From Torymus aiolomorphi (lineage: Eukaryota > Arthropoda > Insecta > Hymenoptera > Torymidae): 64,000 bases of DNA. Below are positions 38,920 through 51,535 of this stretch, in pieces. The stretch lies in assembly GCA_036365515.1 (NCBI GenBank), contig CM070875.1, forward strand, positions 8,646,501 through 8,710,500, given 5' to 3'. Position 1 is the first letter of the stretch. Every line of letters begins with the position of its first letter. The position numbers and the translations under genes were made by a program. The notes under the pieces are model-generated. The model made no database searches, had not been told where the DNA came from, and worked only from the letters and a program-made list of their open reading frames with translations.

Positions 38920-40500
38920 CAACGCGTCAACACTCCACATCTGACTTTCAGACCTGCCGCACATTCGTCGCACCAACGGACCACCTCGAAGTCCCATCCG
39001 AAACGCGCGTTTAAATACCCCACAGACATCTTTTCGGCGCCAATGAATTTCCGGCCCGACTTCCTATACCTGCCCATCCGCTGCCGGCGCGCGTGCCTCC
39101 CTGCATCCTAATTCACGCAACGGTATGTACATACATACATAAAAGACAACACCGTTTCCAACCATCGCATTCAACCGTCCATCTATCTCCAGCTTCAAAG
39201 GGTATACCCGCACTAGGCGAAACGCGCAGGAAACGTTTCCATTGTGCGATCGAGTCCAGGTGACCGGGTCATCCTTGGGACAACGGCCTTGAACGCCCAA
39301 CAATAGCGCACCGCGATCGCCACCGCTTTCTACGAGCCATTAGCCGCTCAATTATCCGCGCGCTGGAGGCTCGATCCCTCCGGAGATGCTGCCGCTGCTG
39401 CATTCGATGTTACCATATCTACATCTCACTCTCTCTCGCGACTGGTCCGCTATATACGCTGACAAAGGCGGCCCTCCTGTCGAAGGAGTATCTAGCGCGC
39501 GCGCTCACATGTGTGCACCTACGTATGTGCGCACATGTGTAGGGGCACGCGTCGATAATGGACATCGGCTGATAAGCCCGCGCTCCGCCGAGTCCATACA
39601 CGCACGCGTATGGTAGGTACATATATACATACGCGTTCTATGCTAAGCTCGCTATACGACCCCCCCCCCCCCCTCCTCGGTTTTACCTCCACCACCAGCA
39701 GCGTCGTCGTCAGTGTCTATACTACTCTATGTATCTTGGCCCGGAGATTTGTTGCTTAATCTGCCTCAAAGCAGGAGCAGCGGCGGCGGTTCTCTCTCTC
39801 TCGTTAGCGATTGATTAAATGCGCTGTCAAAAGCGAGGCGGCGTAGAGCCGCGCGCGCATATCGAGGGCCCGGGCACGCAGGCCTTGCTTTAACGACTGC
39901 ACACACCCCCTCCCTCGGTCGGTCTTTTGTGCCCGAGGTGATTAAAGCGCGGCCGGGCGCTCGCGTGGTTTTAAGGGCGATTACGTTAGCGGGAGATGAT
40001 GATTATTAACGGAGGATAAGAGGGGCAGGGGGGGTACTGGGGGATTGGAAAGTATATATAAAAGGAGAGTATGGAGCTGCTGCTGGCTTTTGAATTATGC
40101 GAATGTGTGCGGGTGCGTGTGGGGGGAGAGGAGTATGGCAAGTAATACTTGCGGGGGGGGAAGGCTAATGCGACGGGGATTAGGCCGCGAAATTTCGGGA
40201 GTTCGGTTGTATGCGTATAGGAAGCGGGAGGACCGGGAATTAATAAGGGATTTAAGGGATGCAAGAGTGGGAGAGTGTGTAGATGTAAAAGTTACGAGGT
40301 CTTTATTCGAGAGGGAGACGTGTATGTAGATGGCTGGTGGGAATTGCGAATCGGAGGGTGGACGATGAAGTGTTATTGTTGATGGGCGGGGATTATTATA
40401 GGGTGGGCGGACAGGCCGAGAGATGGGTGTTGGTGGTTTTAAGGATGTTTAAAAGTTGATGATTGATGTCATTTTAGTTGGCTGTGCTGTAGTGATTGAT
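38920..40500. other. Polar GC island, long
   Basis: C14 at 39660-39673 is in the left half; the right half has GGGGCAGGGGGGGTACTGG (about 40021) and GCGGGGGGGG. The switch is near 39930. A palindrome-like ACATGTGTGCACC...GCGCACATGTG lies at about 39507-39540. Confidence 0.75.
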
Positions 40501-40617
40501 TGGAAGGGAAGAAATGTATATTTCACAAATATTCATTGTATGAAGCATATGAAACAATCGAGTCGTAATATCTCTTATTCTATATGTCTTATACGTCAAT
40601 GTTAAGCCTTGCCAATA

Positions 40618-40850
40618 TTAACCTTTAGAGTGCCTGTGGAGTGCAGGACACGACAGTGATTTTTTCATTTTTTCATCATTTTCATTGTTAAATTTCATTA
40701 AAGAGGCTGTAAAGAGTATACTCCATAATTTTTTCATGGTAACATATTGAATGTTCAGTTCATGACAAAAGTTTAAAGTTGCTTGGATATGTGTGCACAC
40801 CACGTGTGCACAATTTGTAATTTCTAAGAGGTGTGCACTTTAAAGGTTAA
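40618..40850. mobile_element. piggyBac-type MITE
   Basis: TTAA at 40618-40621 and 40847-40850 encloses a unit with ends CCTTTAGAGTGCC and GTGCACTTTAAAGG. TTAA target duplication with CCY-TTT-A-GTGC ends is the piggyBac pattern. Next to the right end is a palindrome, GTGCACACCACGTGTGCAC. No transposase remains. Confidence 0.7.
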
Positions 40851-41069
40851 TATTAGAATGAAGACGTATAATAGAGACACTCTTTAAAAGCTATCGCAAA
40901 CGAATGATTAGATTTATAAAGTCTTTATGGAGCCTGACTTAAGAATATCGCTCCTCCCTCTTTTTGCAAGATATTAAAGAATATTTTATTTCACGTCAAA
41001 ACCTATAATGCTATATACAAATGATATTAATTAACAAAGGAATTATAATCATTATAATGAACTATCCAA

Positions 41070-42030
41070 AATTACCCCAGATGTAACAATTAAAATCCTT
41101 TTCCTTCCCGCAGAGATCTTACCACTTATCACAAAAGTTATAAACAGACCTCCATCAACAACAACTCGAGAATATCACTCGGTATAAACCCATCAGCTCC
41201 CTCCTCCTCTCATAAACCACCCCAAGCGTTCACCCAGGCTCATCTCGCAGCTAATTACTTTAAAAATTCCATTCAAGCCGACCGAGCAGCAGCAGCAGCA
41301 GCAGCTACTAGCACCGCTGCTTCACCCCTCACCTATAGCTGCTTATCGCTCCTCTCCGGCATCATTAACCGAGAGCGAGCGCGGAAAATAGAGGCGCTGC
41401 GCAGCTATACCACCGTCGCTGCTGTGGCTGGCTGCTAGATTGCATTCAGCTCCCAAGGGCCGAGAGAAAGAGACGCGCGCGCCGGTGTAAATTATCGGCG
41501 CCCGATAAGGCCGAGCCAATAACCGCCGCATCGCGCGGAAGAGAGAGCATACATACACATAGAGTGGCGACCGGAAGTGGCCTACTTTCCTGCGAAAGCT
41601 GCGGAGAGCGTTTCTCCATCTATATAGGGTAGGAAAAAGAAGGAGGTGAACGGTTGGTGCGGTTGAGAGGTGTGAGCTTTTTGGGTGCAAGGGCGGGGGG
41701 AAACGACGACGACGACGGTTTGACGGAAGTGGGTCGAATGGATTGCCGCGCGCGGGTTCATTTCGCCGGTGAATCGGCCCGCCGCTGCGCGCCGAAGTGC
41801 AGAATGTTGCTGCGGGAGCCAATATCGGGGTGGCACGACGCTCTGGTAATATTGATGGTATTAGGTATTTTTGTTAAAATAATAACGGCCCGCGGTCGGG
41901 TGAGGTATTTCAACAACGGGAGGTTAGAGTTAGAGGGGCTGGATTTATTGCCACGTGTATCGGTATTCTATATAAAGGGAAGTTATTTTTATTTTCCGCT
42001 CGGAGAACGAATATTGTCGGTGATGAAGCA
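41070..42030. other. Polar GC island
   Basis: Left CTCCCTCCTCCTCTC and CAGCAGCAGCAGCAG (41286); right GGGCGGGGGGAAACGACG and GGTATTAGG. The switch is near 41600. Confidence 0.75.
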
Positions 42031-42074
42031 GGAAATTTAATAAAAAAGGTGAGCCGGTTTACCGAGATAATATT

Positions 42075-42418
42075 TAAAATGCTGGAATCTTCGATACTGG
42101 CAAGACGTTTTTACATTAACTATGATTAACTTCTTTATTGATCTCAAAAAGTCACACATTTCAGAAAACTTGACAGATTTACTTGATTGTCAGCACAGTG
42201 TTACTTTATTGCAATCAATTTTTAATTTGACACCTTTTCCGAATTCTTGACATATTTCACAAGTGTCTTACTGACGTTTAACGAGATATCTGAAATGTTG
42301 GATTCTTCGATATTGGCAAAGACGTTATTACACCAGTGGTGATCAATAATTTTTAGTTAGTTACTATATCAGAATAAATTTTTAATTTGACACCTTCTCT
42401 GAATTCTCGACATATTCC
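42075..42418. repeat. Diverged tandem repeat, two units
   Basis: Unit 1 (about 42075-42262) and unit 2 (about 42291-42418) share TTCTTCGATA or TCTTCGATA, TGGCAAGACGTT or TGGCAAAGACGTT, TTTTTAATTTGACACCTT and CGACATATT or TGACATATT. Unit 2 lacks part of the middle. No coding potential is seen. Confidence 0.65.
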
Positions 42419-42429
42419 AATAACTATTT

Positions 42430-43560
42430 AAAATACCTCCATCGTCAATGAAGAATATACTTCCATCTCACCCCCTGAAATTTCTCCTATAACCCCCAAT
42501 CTACCTCCTATCACTCACTACCACTTCTCACAGGTATACGAAAAAAATGTCACCATCACACGAGCCACGGCTTATACATACGTAAGAGACAAAGCCGCCG
42601 CGACCGATCGTAATCTGTCCTCGTCTCTGCGCGCCAGGCTTTCTTTTCAAAAGCTCGCCGCGCGTCGTGTAACCGCCGCGCTCGCGAGATAAGAAGACTC
42701 GTTTTTTTTTCTCTCGAGGCGCTCGCTCGTCTTTTCCGGAATTCGTCTGGATTAATTTGGGGATTACTCGAGGTGGGTGAAAAAAGCGCGAGGAGAGGAG
42801 GGGGGGCGATTACGCTCGTTTCGGAATATTAATTTCGCGCTTAAATTAATCCACGTAGCGGCGCGTGTATATAGGGGAGACCCGCGCGCGGCACTCTGTG
42901 TACCGTTTTTTCTTTGTGCATCAGAGAGCGAGGGGAGAGAGAGAAAGAGAGAAGTGTCTTTAATGAGGACCGTTTGTAAGAGTTTCGGAGTGCGCGCCGG
43001 TTTAATGTAGCGAATAAATTTTACGGCGACGTTTATACGGATACGGCATTAAGTTTTTTTACATTACAGGGTAATGTTATAATACAAGCGCGTGTGATTC
43101 GCGAAATACCGGAAGACACACGCAAAGGGAGAGAGAGGGTGAGAACCAGAGGGTGAGATTATATCGCATTTAAGTCGGGGGTAGGGGAGAGGAAGGAAAC
43201 AGAACAGGTAATTATCTCCAATTTGGGCAGAGATTTGTGAGATTCGAAACTTTAAGTGGAAAAGCAGGAGGATTATTTACGACCGTGAAAGTTTTCGTCG
43301 TCGACGTCGTCCCTCCTTTTACACGGTCATAAAAATCGCATCTTCGCCGGGCACGCGCGCACCCGAGCGCGCACGCGCACGGACCCTCGTCGCCCTTGGT
43401 ATTCAGGGAAACTAGAGAGAGAAAAAAAGGGATGCAAGGAAAGGTGACGACGTGGCGCGCGCGTGTGTCCTGGCGTTGAAAAACTCGGAAATCCTGGTCT
43501 TTGGGGTCTGGTCGCGTGGTTAGAGTCGGTTCATAGTGTTTGCTTTGGAAGGTTAACTGT
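42430..43560. other. Polar GC island, perhaps two
   Basis: C/A-rich to about 42600, G-rich from about 42760 (GAGGAGAGGAGGGGGGGCG). A C-patch at 43340-43400 followed by G/T-rich DNA may be a second small island. Confidence 0.65.
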
Positions 43561-43668
43561 ATTTTACTTTTTTGAATGTACTTATTTTGGACCTACATGA
43601 AAAGCAACTTTTCATTTTCAAATTTAAAAATTAAGTATGTTTATTTTGTAAATTAAGTAATTTTTAGA

Positions 43669-44223
43669 CCCTGGTAGAAAATAAGCTAACGAAAATGGCT
43701 ATGGTAAAGTAATTGTACGGTAATTTTTTTAGCCAACGGTTACAACAAGTGTAAGCCAACGGTTAACCAACGGGTCGAAAAAAGAGCAAATATAACATTT
43801 CAAAAACAAAAGAAGTGTCATTTATAACATAAAAATTTTTACAAAAATATATTTAACCTCAACGTGTTTAAACTTTTAATATGTGTAAAGCATTCATTTA
43901 CCATAAAAATATTTTTTTTTTTCACTGCACTGTCGGTATAGCATTATTATTATTAATTTGATTATTTGGATTGTATACCAAGTGGATAATTTATTATTTT
44001 AGTAATTTTGAAAATTAAGGATCTATAGACCAACGACTCATTAATTCAGTACATAAATTTATAGAATGTTTAAACTAACGATTGGTTCAACTGTTGGTTA
44101 AGCGAACCATCATTTTGTGACGAAATTAGTAGCATTTTAAAGCAAGAGTTCGTTAAACCGTTAGTGAACTCGTTCCGATTTCGCCAACCGATTGTAAACT
44201 ATTGGTTAATGTTTCTACCAGGG
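43669..44223. mobile_element. TIR element with subterminal AACCGTT repeats
   Basis: Perfect 12-bp ends, CCCTGGTAGAAA and TTTCTACCAGGG, bound 555 bp of AT-rich DNA. Inside the left end CCAACGGTT-like words recur (43733-43775); inside the right end their inverse recurs (GTTGGTTAAG, AACCGTTAG, ACTATTGGTTAATG). Clustered subterminal repeats of this kind are transposase-binding arrays in hAT- and CACTA-like elements. I could not find a clean target duplication, so the superfamily is open. Confidence 0.65.
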
Positions 44224-44559
44224 GAATTTTATAAAATCAATGATATTTGAGATACAGAACCTTCCAAATAGTTTTGTTTATAAATAGTTATTTTCTTATT
44301 AGATAAAATGAGTCTACCATAATTTAAAATTTTAGGTGAAAATCTTATTTTATATAAATTAGTAGATTATTTGATTATGAACATGTTTGCTTGTTTCTGT
44401 ACGTGTTGGATATTTTTTCAAGAAATAATATACTATTCGTTGTGTATGAATAATTAGAAATGAACTTTTTTCCAGTATAACTTTATCTTCATCAATTGAG
44501 TATAATTCACAAATTTTACGAAAAACTACTCAAGTTATCAGAAAAAAAATATCAAAAAC
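44224..44559. other. AT-rich DNA, no gene seen
   Basis: No supported feature. Confidence 0.5.
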
Positions 44560-45380
44560 AATCCTTTTTCAATTTTTCCAAATACCAAATTTCATTATAC
44601 GTACAAGTACATTTATCAAGCATTTACTACAACACGGGCAACCCTCCAAACGTCCCGACCCACAACAATATGAACTGCTCTTAAAGAAGAGACCCTCATC
44701 TATACCTCCTCGCTCCCCCGGAAAATCTCTCTCCGTTGTGCCACATCTGGTCCTCTCATTGTTCTCCCGAAAGATCGTGCACGCGCCTTCTCCCTTTCCT
44801 CCTCGTCATCGCCATCTCTTCCTCCTCGACCTTTTTTTCCACGCTGCACGGCGGGCCTGCCTCGTAAAGGTCGAGGTCGTCGCCCCCCCCCCCCCCTCTC
44901 GCTCACTCTTCTGACGAAAGTCGCCAACTGAGGCCATATATATCTCTCTACGGGGACAAAAGCCGCGCGGGAGGCGAAGGGAGGCACAAACGAGTCAAAA
45001 TTAGTCCCTTCTTTTTCTTTTTCCTCGACCGTGCAGCGCCTCTTATCATCACCAGTGATTGTACGGGTAAACAGGTAGAAAAGATACTTTGAAGACTCCC
45101 GGCTGCGAGCGATCATCGCCTCGGATTGCGTAACGCGCAGAGATTTATGAGACTGAGAAAGAGAGGTAGGTATGACGGATTTCGGGGATGAGTGGTGTGA
45201 AATTTTTGAGGAACCGTGTGAAAAGCCGAGAGAAAGAGAGAGAGTGAGAGCGCCTAAGTGGACCGAGATTTATGGGGAAGATTGAGCCGCCGGCTTCTCG
45301 AAATTGAAAGCAAAAGTTAATGCGGTCGTCGGGAGTGAACCGAGTTGGATGAGCTAGGGAGCCACTCTGATAAGATGTCT
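44560..45380. other. Polar GC island
   Basis: C14 at 44883-44896 lies in the C-rich left half; the G-rich right half starts near 45120 and holds GAGAGAGAGTGAGAGCG. Confidence 0.75.
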
Positions 45381-45779
45381 TTTAATCTCGGATCTGGCGA
45401 ATTAGGGAACACTACATTTTTATGTTCACTCTTGCTTGTTACAGTTAATATACCTTTATATAGTAATCAAGTGACAGTATAAAATTTTCATGTTTACATA
45501 AAAATAAGGTGACGAGGGGAGAATGGCTGTCGCAGTACATTTTTTATACAGATGGAAAAACTTTGCGAATACATTTTGTAAAAGAAGAGAAAATAAATAC
45601 ACGTGTAATCTAAAAATTTTAGGATTTCTTCAACAAAGTGCGTATTACGACTGTCTTAATCCGGTTTCCCCAGGAAACAACAGTTCGCCGTGTATTAAAA
45701 CAGGGCCTTTGCTCTCAATTATTCTCTTCACGCGCGTCTTGGAAAGCGATAAAATGGAACTTTCCCGAGCTGGTTTTAA
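45381..45779. other. AT-rich DNA, no gene seen
   Basis: An 86-codon plus frame (45523-45783) has no recognised domain. Confidence 0.5.
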
Positions 45780-46880
45780 TTAACAAAAAACACAGATTTC
45801 GGCGATAATAAAAATTAGTAATGAACACGCTCTTTCTCTCTCTATATCCGCTCGGCTCTCGGCTCAACCGCTTTGAAAATGACTATTAAACAAAACTTCT
45901 TAAAAGCTTATAAAAGTTCGTTCGCCTCGCACCTTGGTCCTTCCGCAAATTAAAAATTGTTCGCAACTCGTCTCGCTTCGCGCGCGTGAAAAAGGGAGCG
46001 AGCGAGAGAACGAAAGAGAGTGAGAGAGAGAGGGACACACCTTGGGACAAAGGCTCTGCACCGGGAGAGAAAGACGACGAGGAATTTGATGAAGTTGAGG
46101 CTCTGATTATGCGACGCTCGTTCTCTCTCGCTCAATCCCAGTGGGAAAGAAGCATTTCCCTCAACGAGGCCAAAGTTTTTAGCGAAACTTTGGATTTGAA
46201 TTACAAAAACGTACAGTCCCTCGAAAAGAAGCCACGGCGCTGGGGTTGGAAAATCAATGCCGAACCAAAAAAAAAAAGGGGAGGGAAACGTGGGAAAAAA
46301 GCTATAGAGCGCGCGCGCTTCATCTCTTATATACAATAGACAGTAGTGCACGCGCGCGGTCTGTGTATATATAGGGTATATATTCGGGACATAAATTTCA
46401 AAAGTCTATCTCCCTCTCTTTCCTCCCCCTGAGCGCGGAAAATCCCGGCTACGACGAAAATCCCTCGCTGAAAGCGCGCGGAGACTTTTCGCATCCGGCG
46501 AAAGGGGGCGGGGGGGGGGGGGGGGAAGCTCTGCGACTAACCGTAGCGCCGATTTGCACGATCGTCATATTTCATAGAACGAGGCAGAAGCCAGATATGC
46601 GAAACCCGACGACCGTTTTTTTTTGTTACTTTGTGTGTATGTGTGTATAGTGGATGGCAGCGCATGGCTATTTTCTAGGGGGAGATCGTGTCGCGCGTTT
46701 AGAGTAGTTAATCATTTCGGCGGATTGAAATTGAATGGAAAAATTATTTCGATCGAGGGTGGAGGTTTCGATATTGAATTGTTGAAGTGTATTTTCGGGG
46801 AGGTTATTGATAAGAAGTGACGGTTGCGATAGCAGTAGTAGTAGTAATCGGGAATAAAGGAATGGAGGTTTGTAGGATGT
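45780..46880. other. Polar GC island
   Basis: Left CTCTTTCTCTCTCTATATCC; G16 at 46510-46525; right GTGTGTATGTGTGTATAG and GTAGTAGTAGTAATCGGG. The left part is also copy A of the local duplication. Confidence 0.65.
45885..46115 (+). repeat. Local duplication, copy A (inside a GC island)
   Basis: Shared landmarks with 49.4 kb, in the same order, are TTAAAAGCTTATAAAAGTTCG, CAAATTAAAAATTGTTC and GAAGTTGAGGCTCTGATTA. This copy keeps a GC-rich island context with CGAG/GAGA tracts. Confidence 0.6.
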
Positions 46881-48600
46881 AAATGAATCTTTTCTGGATA
46901 TTAACTTTATGTTTAGGTAAAGAATTTGAATTTATGATTCACGTAAGCGTTTAATAGTAAAATAAATATTAGCGTGCAGGAGAAACCGATATTTTGTATG
47001 CTGAATAGGAACTATTTATACGTATAAGTAACAAAATTATTCACGTTTAAAAATGCATACATATTCAGTATTAAAATACTTTTATCAGAGCAAAGGAATA
47101 TTTAACTTTTAAACGTAAATTACAATCATTTCTCTCTCTCGAATAAATTATACCAAATTTTTAGAAATGCAAACGACGGTACATGATATGATCTAATTAA
47201 AGAACGTTAAACATACTCTAATTAGGCGTAATTGTTTTCCCGAAACCTGAGTCAGACGTGTAGGCAGAGGGAAAGCAAGCGAGCACTGAATAATCCGTTT
47301 GATCCTGGCAACATCATCGGGCGCGCGCGCATCGCTACGAAAATTGGCGTCGGTATGTTGGCTGTGTTGCGGTCTTACAATTAGTAGCATTCATGTATAC
47401 GGTGCACGCAACAGCTGCATTTGATTTCATTGGAATACATTGAAGACGAACAGCGCGCGCACGTTCCTCTCGCTCGATTTCGCTAATAATGCTGCCGCGC
47501 GCGCCCGCGGATGTTTGCTAATAAACGCAATTGCAGCCATGTTAATCAGCGCTACCTAGTCAAAAAATGTTGATTAATGTTTTGCCAGCCGCTATAATAA
47601 TGACTTGTTTTTATTGACTTCCGTGTAGTGATTTAAGTTATTTTTTGTTTTTTTAAAGGTAAAAAATCAAACGTCATTGTTCTAGTCTACTGACTAGAAA
47701 CTAGCGAAAATCGCGTTATTTTTTTAAATTAACACATGGGATTGAGAATATTTGCAGTTTTAATGGTTTTATTATAATTATTACAAGTATAATATATTAC
47801 AAGAATATAAGAAGTATATAGGGAAATTCAGGAGTAACGTACGGATTGGATTATGCCGGGCAGGTTTTATTAATAGTTTATATGTATATCTTGAAAGCTT
47901 CAGTTATACGTATATATGAGCAAATCTATAATTTGTTCACACTTAGTGGGTTCAAAAAATTAAAAAAAAAAATTGAAGGCACACCTTCGCGACAAGTTTT
48001 TTCTCATTCTATAGTTCATAAAATATAGGAAAAACTCGTGAACATTAGAAAACGGTCTTGTGACACCGTTTTAGAAAAAAAATTCATTTTTCTTATGTAA
48101 ATTTAACATGGAAAAAATGGACGAAAAGTAGTCACGGATGATGAGCCAAAGCTTTTAAATGTGCCAACAAATATTCCACAAAAAAACGATTAAAGTAGAA
48201 GAAAAGAGCTTTAATTTAAGTTAAAGATTGTTAAAATCGGTCGGTTCTACAAAAAGTTACGTGCATTTATATCGCGAAAAATGACCAAAAATGATTAAAT
48301 TACGTGGATTTGGGAAAAATCGTATTGTTCTGTTTTGATAAAGTATGTGAAAGGGATAAAGCGTAATAGGGCGTATTGTGCAGTAAAATAAGAGATTTAC
48401 TCTTATTAGTAAATGTAGCAATAAAACTGTACACCATTTTCGTCAATATTTCGATTTTTATTCTAAAAAGTGTTTTACACAACAATCAAGTGCCTATTAA
48501 CTTAAAAAATTAATAGGTAAATAACCCAAAGAGTGTCTCTCGACAAATTTGCCTTATCATTCGCTATGCAAAGCAATGCGATAACAAAAGCTTTCACACC
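46881..48600. other. AT-rich DNA with a small unpolarised GC block
   Basis: The block 47210-47550 is GC-richer (CGCGCGCGC near 47320) but lacks a clear C-left/G-right order. It is perhaps a decayed island. Elsewhere no feature is supported. Confidence 0.45.
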
Positions 48601-48607
48601 TCTCTCA

Positions 48608-49387
<780 letters not shown>

Positions 49388-49550
49388 TAAACAAAAAGTT
49401 TTTAAAAGCTTATAGAAGTTCGCACTTCCGCGCGTCCTTCTGCAAATTAAAAATTGTTCCTGGCCCGCTTCCAGATAAACTTTCTGACAAAGAAAAATGA
49501 AGAAGAGAGATCTTTCCACGAAGTTGAACTCTGATTACGCATCTTCCTGT
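49388..49550 (+). repeat. Local duplication, copy B (AT-rich, decayed)
   Basis: This copy is collinear with 45.9 kb (TTAAAAGCTTATAGAAGTTCG, CAAATTAAAAATTGTTC, GAAGTTGAACTCTGATTA) but is shorter and has lost most of the CpG- and GA-rich middle. Confidence 0.6.
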
Positions 49551-49739
49551 TTGCCATCTTATCACTGCGCGCTCTTTAATCTTATTAGTATGAAACTAAG
49601 TTTAATGACCCAGATAACCGAAAGAGAAAACACACCGAGAAGTTTATATTCAGACTAAAATATACTTGCCGATATCAAACAGTTCGGTATAACTATCGAT
49701 TCACAGATAAAATACGCCGCTTCCTCCTGCAATCTATTC

Positions 49740-50400
49740 GTACATTTAAATATCGAGGTACACTCGCACAGACACCCGAATCTTTAAACTAATTTACAAC
49801 ATCCGCCTCCCACCTTAATTTCATTATACTTTTCCTCCACGTCCAATTAAACAATTCCGCTCCATCGAACGCGCATGTATCTATATATCGATCTCATAAA
49901 CACACACGCCTCTCTCCTCATAACCGATAAGTACCGCGTCGCAACGCGGGAACAATAAGAAACTCGACTTTACAGCTGCCCGGCGCGTAATTCGCGGCAA
50001 AAGCGTTCCTCGACTATACACATGCCGAGGATATAAACAAGCGCGCGGGGGTGGAAAAATCCGCGGCCGGGGACGCGCGGCGATTGCGTTAGGTGTTCAA
50101 TTTATGCCCGTTATTGCGAGCGAGTATGTGTGTAGGATAGCTACTTCCTCGCTCGCAATTTACGCCGAGCGTGTAGTATCGTATATAGCGCGGAAGCGAG
50201 TTGTTTATGTTCAATCGGAAGAGGCGAGGTGCGGGGAAAAAGATTAATCTAGGGCGCTGTGCGCTAGCTGCCGAGGTCGATGAAAGTCGGGGAGAATTGG
50301 AGGAGGAGTGGGTGATAAGGTTTTTTAATTTGGGTGATTCTTCGGTCGGGATGAGGAGGGGAAGTCGTTAGTTAATTACCGGTGCAGGGGTTTGTTTGGA
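49740..50400. other. Polar GC island
   Basis: Left CATCCGCCTCCCACC; CGCGCGGGGGTGG near 50041 at the switch; right GGAGGAGTGGGTGATAAGG. Confidence 0.75.
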
Positions 50401-50626
50401 GATAATTTATCTTGTAACGGAAATGACTCTTATAGAATGATATTTGTAATGACATAAGTATAGTTTTTTCTTACTCGCCCACCCGAAAGTACGTACTTTC
50501 GGCCCGCATCTCCGGGCCGAAAGAGAAACTTTCGCATCCTATTTTAGACCAACCGCGCGCTCTGATTGGCTGCCGAAATTTCCTGACCCGCGGCGCTTCA
50601 GCGCCCGCGCGCATGCCCGAGGAAAG

Positions 50627-50724
50627 ATGTTTGTGCGGTGTGAAGGTTAGACACGTACGAAATAAACAGAGGAAAGTGCACGGGTGACGAGAAAAAAGTT
50701 AGTTGAAATAAAAAGTGGTTTTGT
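50627..50724 (+). repeat. Internal direct repeat A
   Basis: The unit starts ATGTTTGTGCGGTGTGAAGG and ends AAAAAGTGGTTTTG. The second copy lies 338 bp downstream with few differences. Confidence 0.9.
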
Positions 50725-50810
50725 TTGATCGTGGTTATTGTTTTTTAAACGTATGGACGGGAGCGTCCGAGAAATAGTACATTACTAACGCGGGCGGAAG
50801 AGGATTATTT

Positions 50811-50865
50811 ACCTCATGCGACGTTTTTCGGCCGAGCGAAGCGAGGTCGAAAAGTCGCATGAGGT
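50811..50865. repeat. Palindrome 1 of the 50.5-kb element
   Basis: Arms ACCTCATGCGAC and GTCGCATGAGGT enclose TCG/CGA and the tip GAGCGAAGCGAG. Weaker complementarity extends outward to about 50798 and 50878. Confidence 0.9.
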
Positions 50866-50964
50866 AAAAATTCTCTTACGTCCACGTTTCAGTAACGTAT
50901 TTTTCCGTCCGAGGCCGCAAAATGACATTTAAGATGGCATTTTGAGGTTAAAGGGCGGAAAAAT

Positions 50965-51063
50965 ATGTTTGTGCGGTGTGAAGGTTAGACACGTACGAAA
51001 TAGACAGAGGAAAGTGCACGTGTGACGAGAAAAAGAGTTAATTGAAATAAAAAGTGGTGTTGT
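50965..51063 (+). repeat. Internal direct repeat B
   Basis: This is the second copy of the unit at 50627, starting ATGTTTGTGCGGTGTGAAGG and ending AAAAAGTGGTGTTG. Palindrome 1 lies between the copies and palindrome 2 follows this one. Confidence 0.9.
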
Positions 51064-51084
51064 CTTTTTTAATGAATGTGTTTC

Positions 51085-51150
51085 TGATGCCCGCCCCGAC
51101 CAGCAAAACCTCGGCTTCGCCTCGGTCTTGCAAATGTCGGGCGGGCATCA
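51085..51150. repeat. Palindrome 2 of the 50.5-kb element
   Basis: Arms TGATGCCCGCC and GGCGGGCATCA enclose CCGAC/GTCGG-type pairing and a tip CTCGGCTTCGCCTCGG. Confidence 0.9.
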
Positions 51151-51385
51151 CACCATCTGTACAATAGCGAAAGTAGCAGACGCCCAAAAAACCAGCTCTC
51201 TACGCCGGGCCGAAAGAAAAAACAGTCGGTAATATCGACCGAGCTACCCAAAGCGGCCGACAGAGGCACTACTATCGAGCGGGCCGAAAGAAAAACTAAC
51301 ACTCAAACACAGCTAGCAGACGACAACGCAATTTTATCAATTATTTAACAATTACAGAACGTACTTTCGGCCGGGGAGTAAGAAA

Positions 51386-51529
51386 AATAGTATACAATAC
51401 TTGGACCGGAAATTGGATGCCCTGGCCGTGCGTTATGACGCCCTCGGCTTCGCCTCGGGCGTCATACCACGCACGGCCCGGAAATCCAATTTCCGGCCCA
51501 CGTATCGTAATATACTATTTTTTTAATGC
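51386..51529. repeat. Palindrome 3 of the 50.5-kb element
   Basis: Nested arms, from outside in, are ATAGTATA/TATACTAT, CCGGAAATTGGAT/ATCCAATTTCCGG and GGCCGTGCGT/ACGCACGGCC, then ATGACGCCC/GGGCGTCAT around a CTCGGCTTCGCCTCG tip. Its outer left border overlaps the element's inverted end. Confidence 0.9.
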
Positions 51530-51535
51530 AGGTTT

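Larger units (their letters stand above)
50458..51535. mobile_element. Unclassified element with three GCGAAGC-tipped palindromes
   Basis: Inverted ends of about 35 bp lie at 50458-50492 and 51360-51394 (TTCTTACTC then CCGAAAGTACG). Between and just beyond them are three long palindromes (50811-50865, 51085-51150, 51386-51529), each closed by GGCTTCGCC or GAGCGAAGCGAG. That puts the d(GCGAAGC) mini-hairpin at every tip. A unit of about 98 bp is present twice, at 50627-50724 and 50965-51063. GGGCCGAAAG followed by an A-rich tail recurs three times. There is no convincing frame. It is more GC-rich than its flanks but lacks the C-left/G-right polarity of the islands. I do not recognise a named family. 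Confidence 0.65.

Noticed and set aside
45986..46339. 117-codon plus frame with acidic and basic stretches
   Set aside because: It overlaps a 133-codon frame on the other strand, and the duplicated copy at 49.4 kb does not keep the frame.
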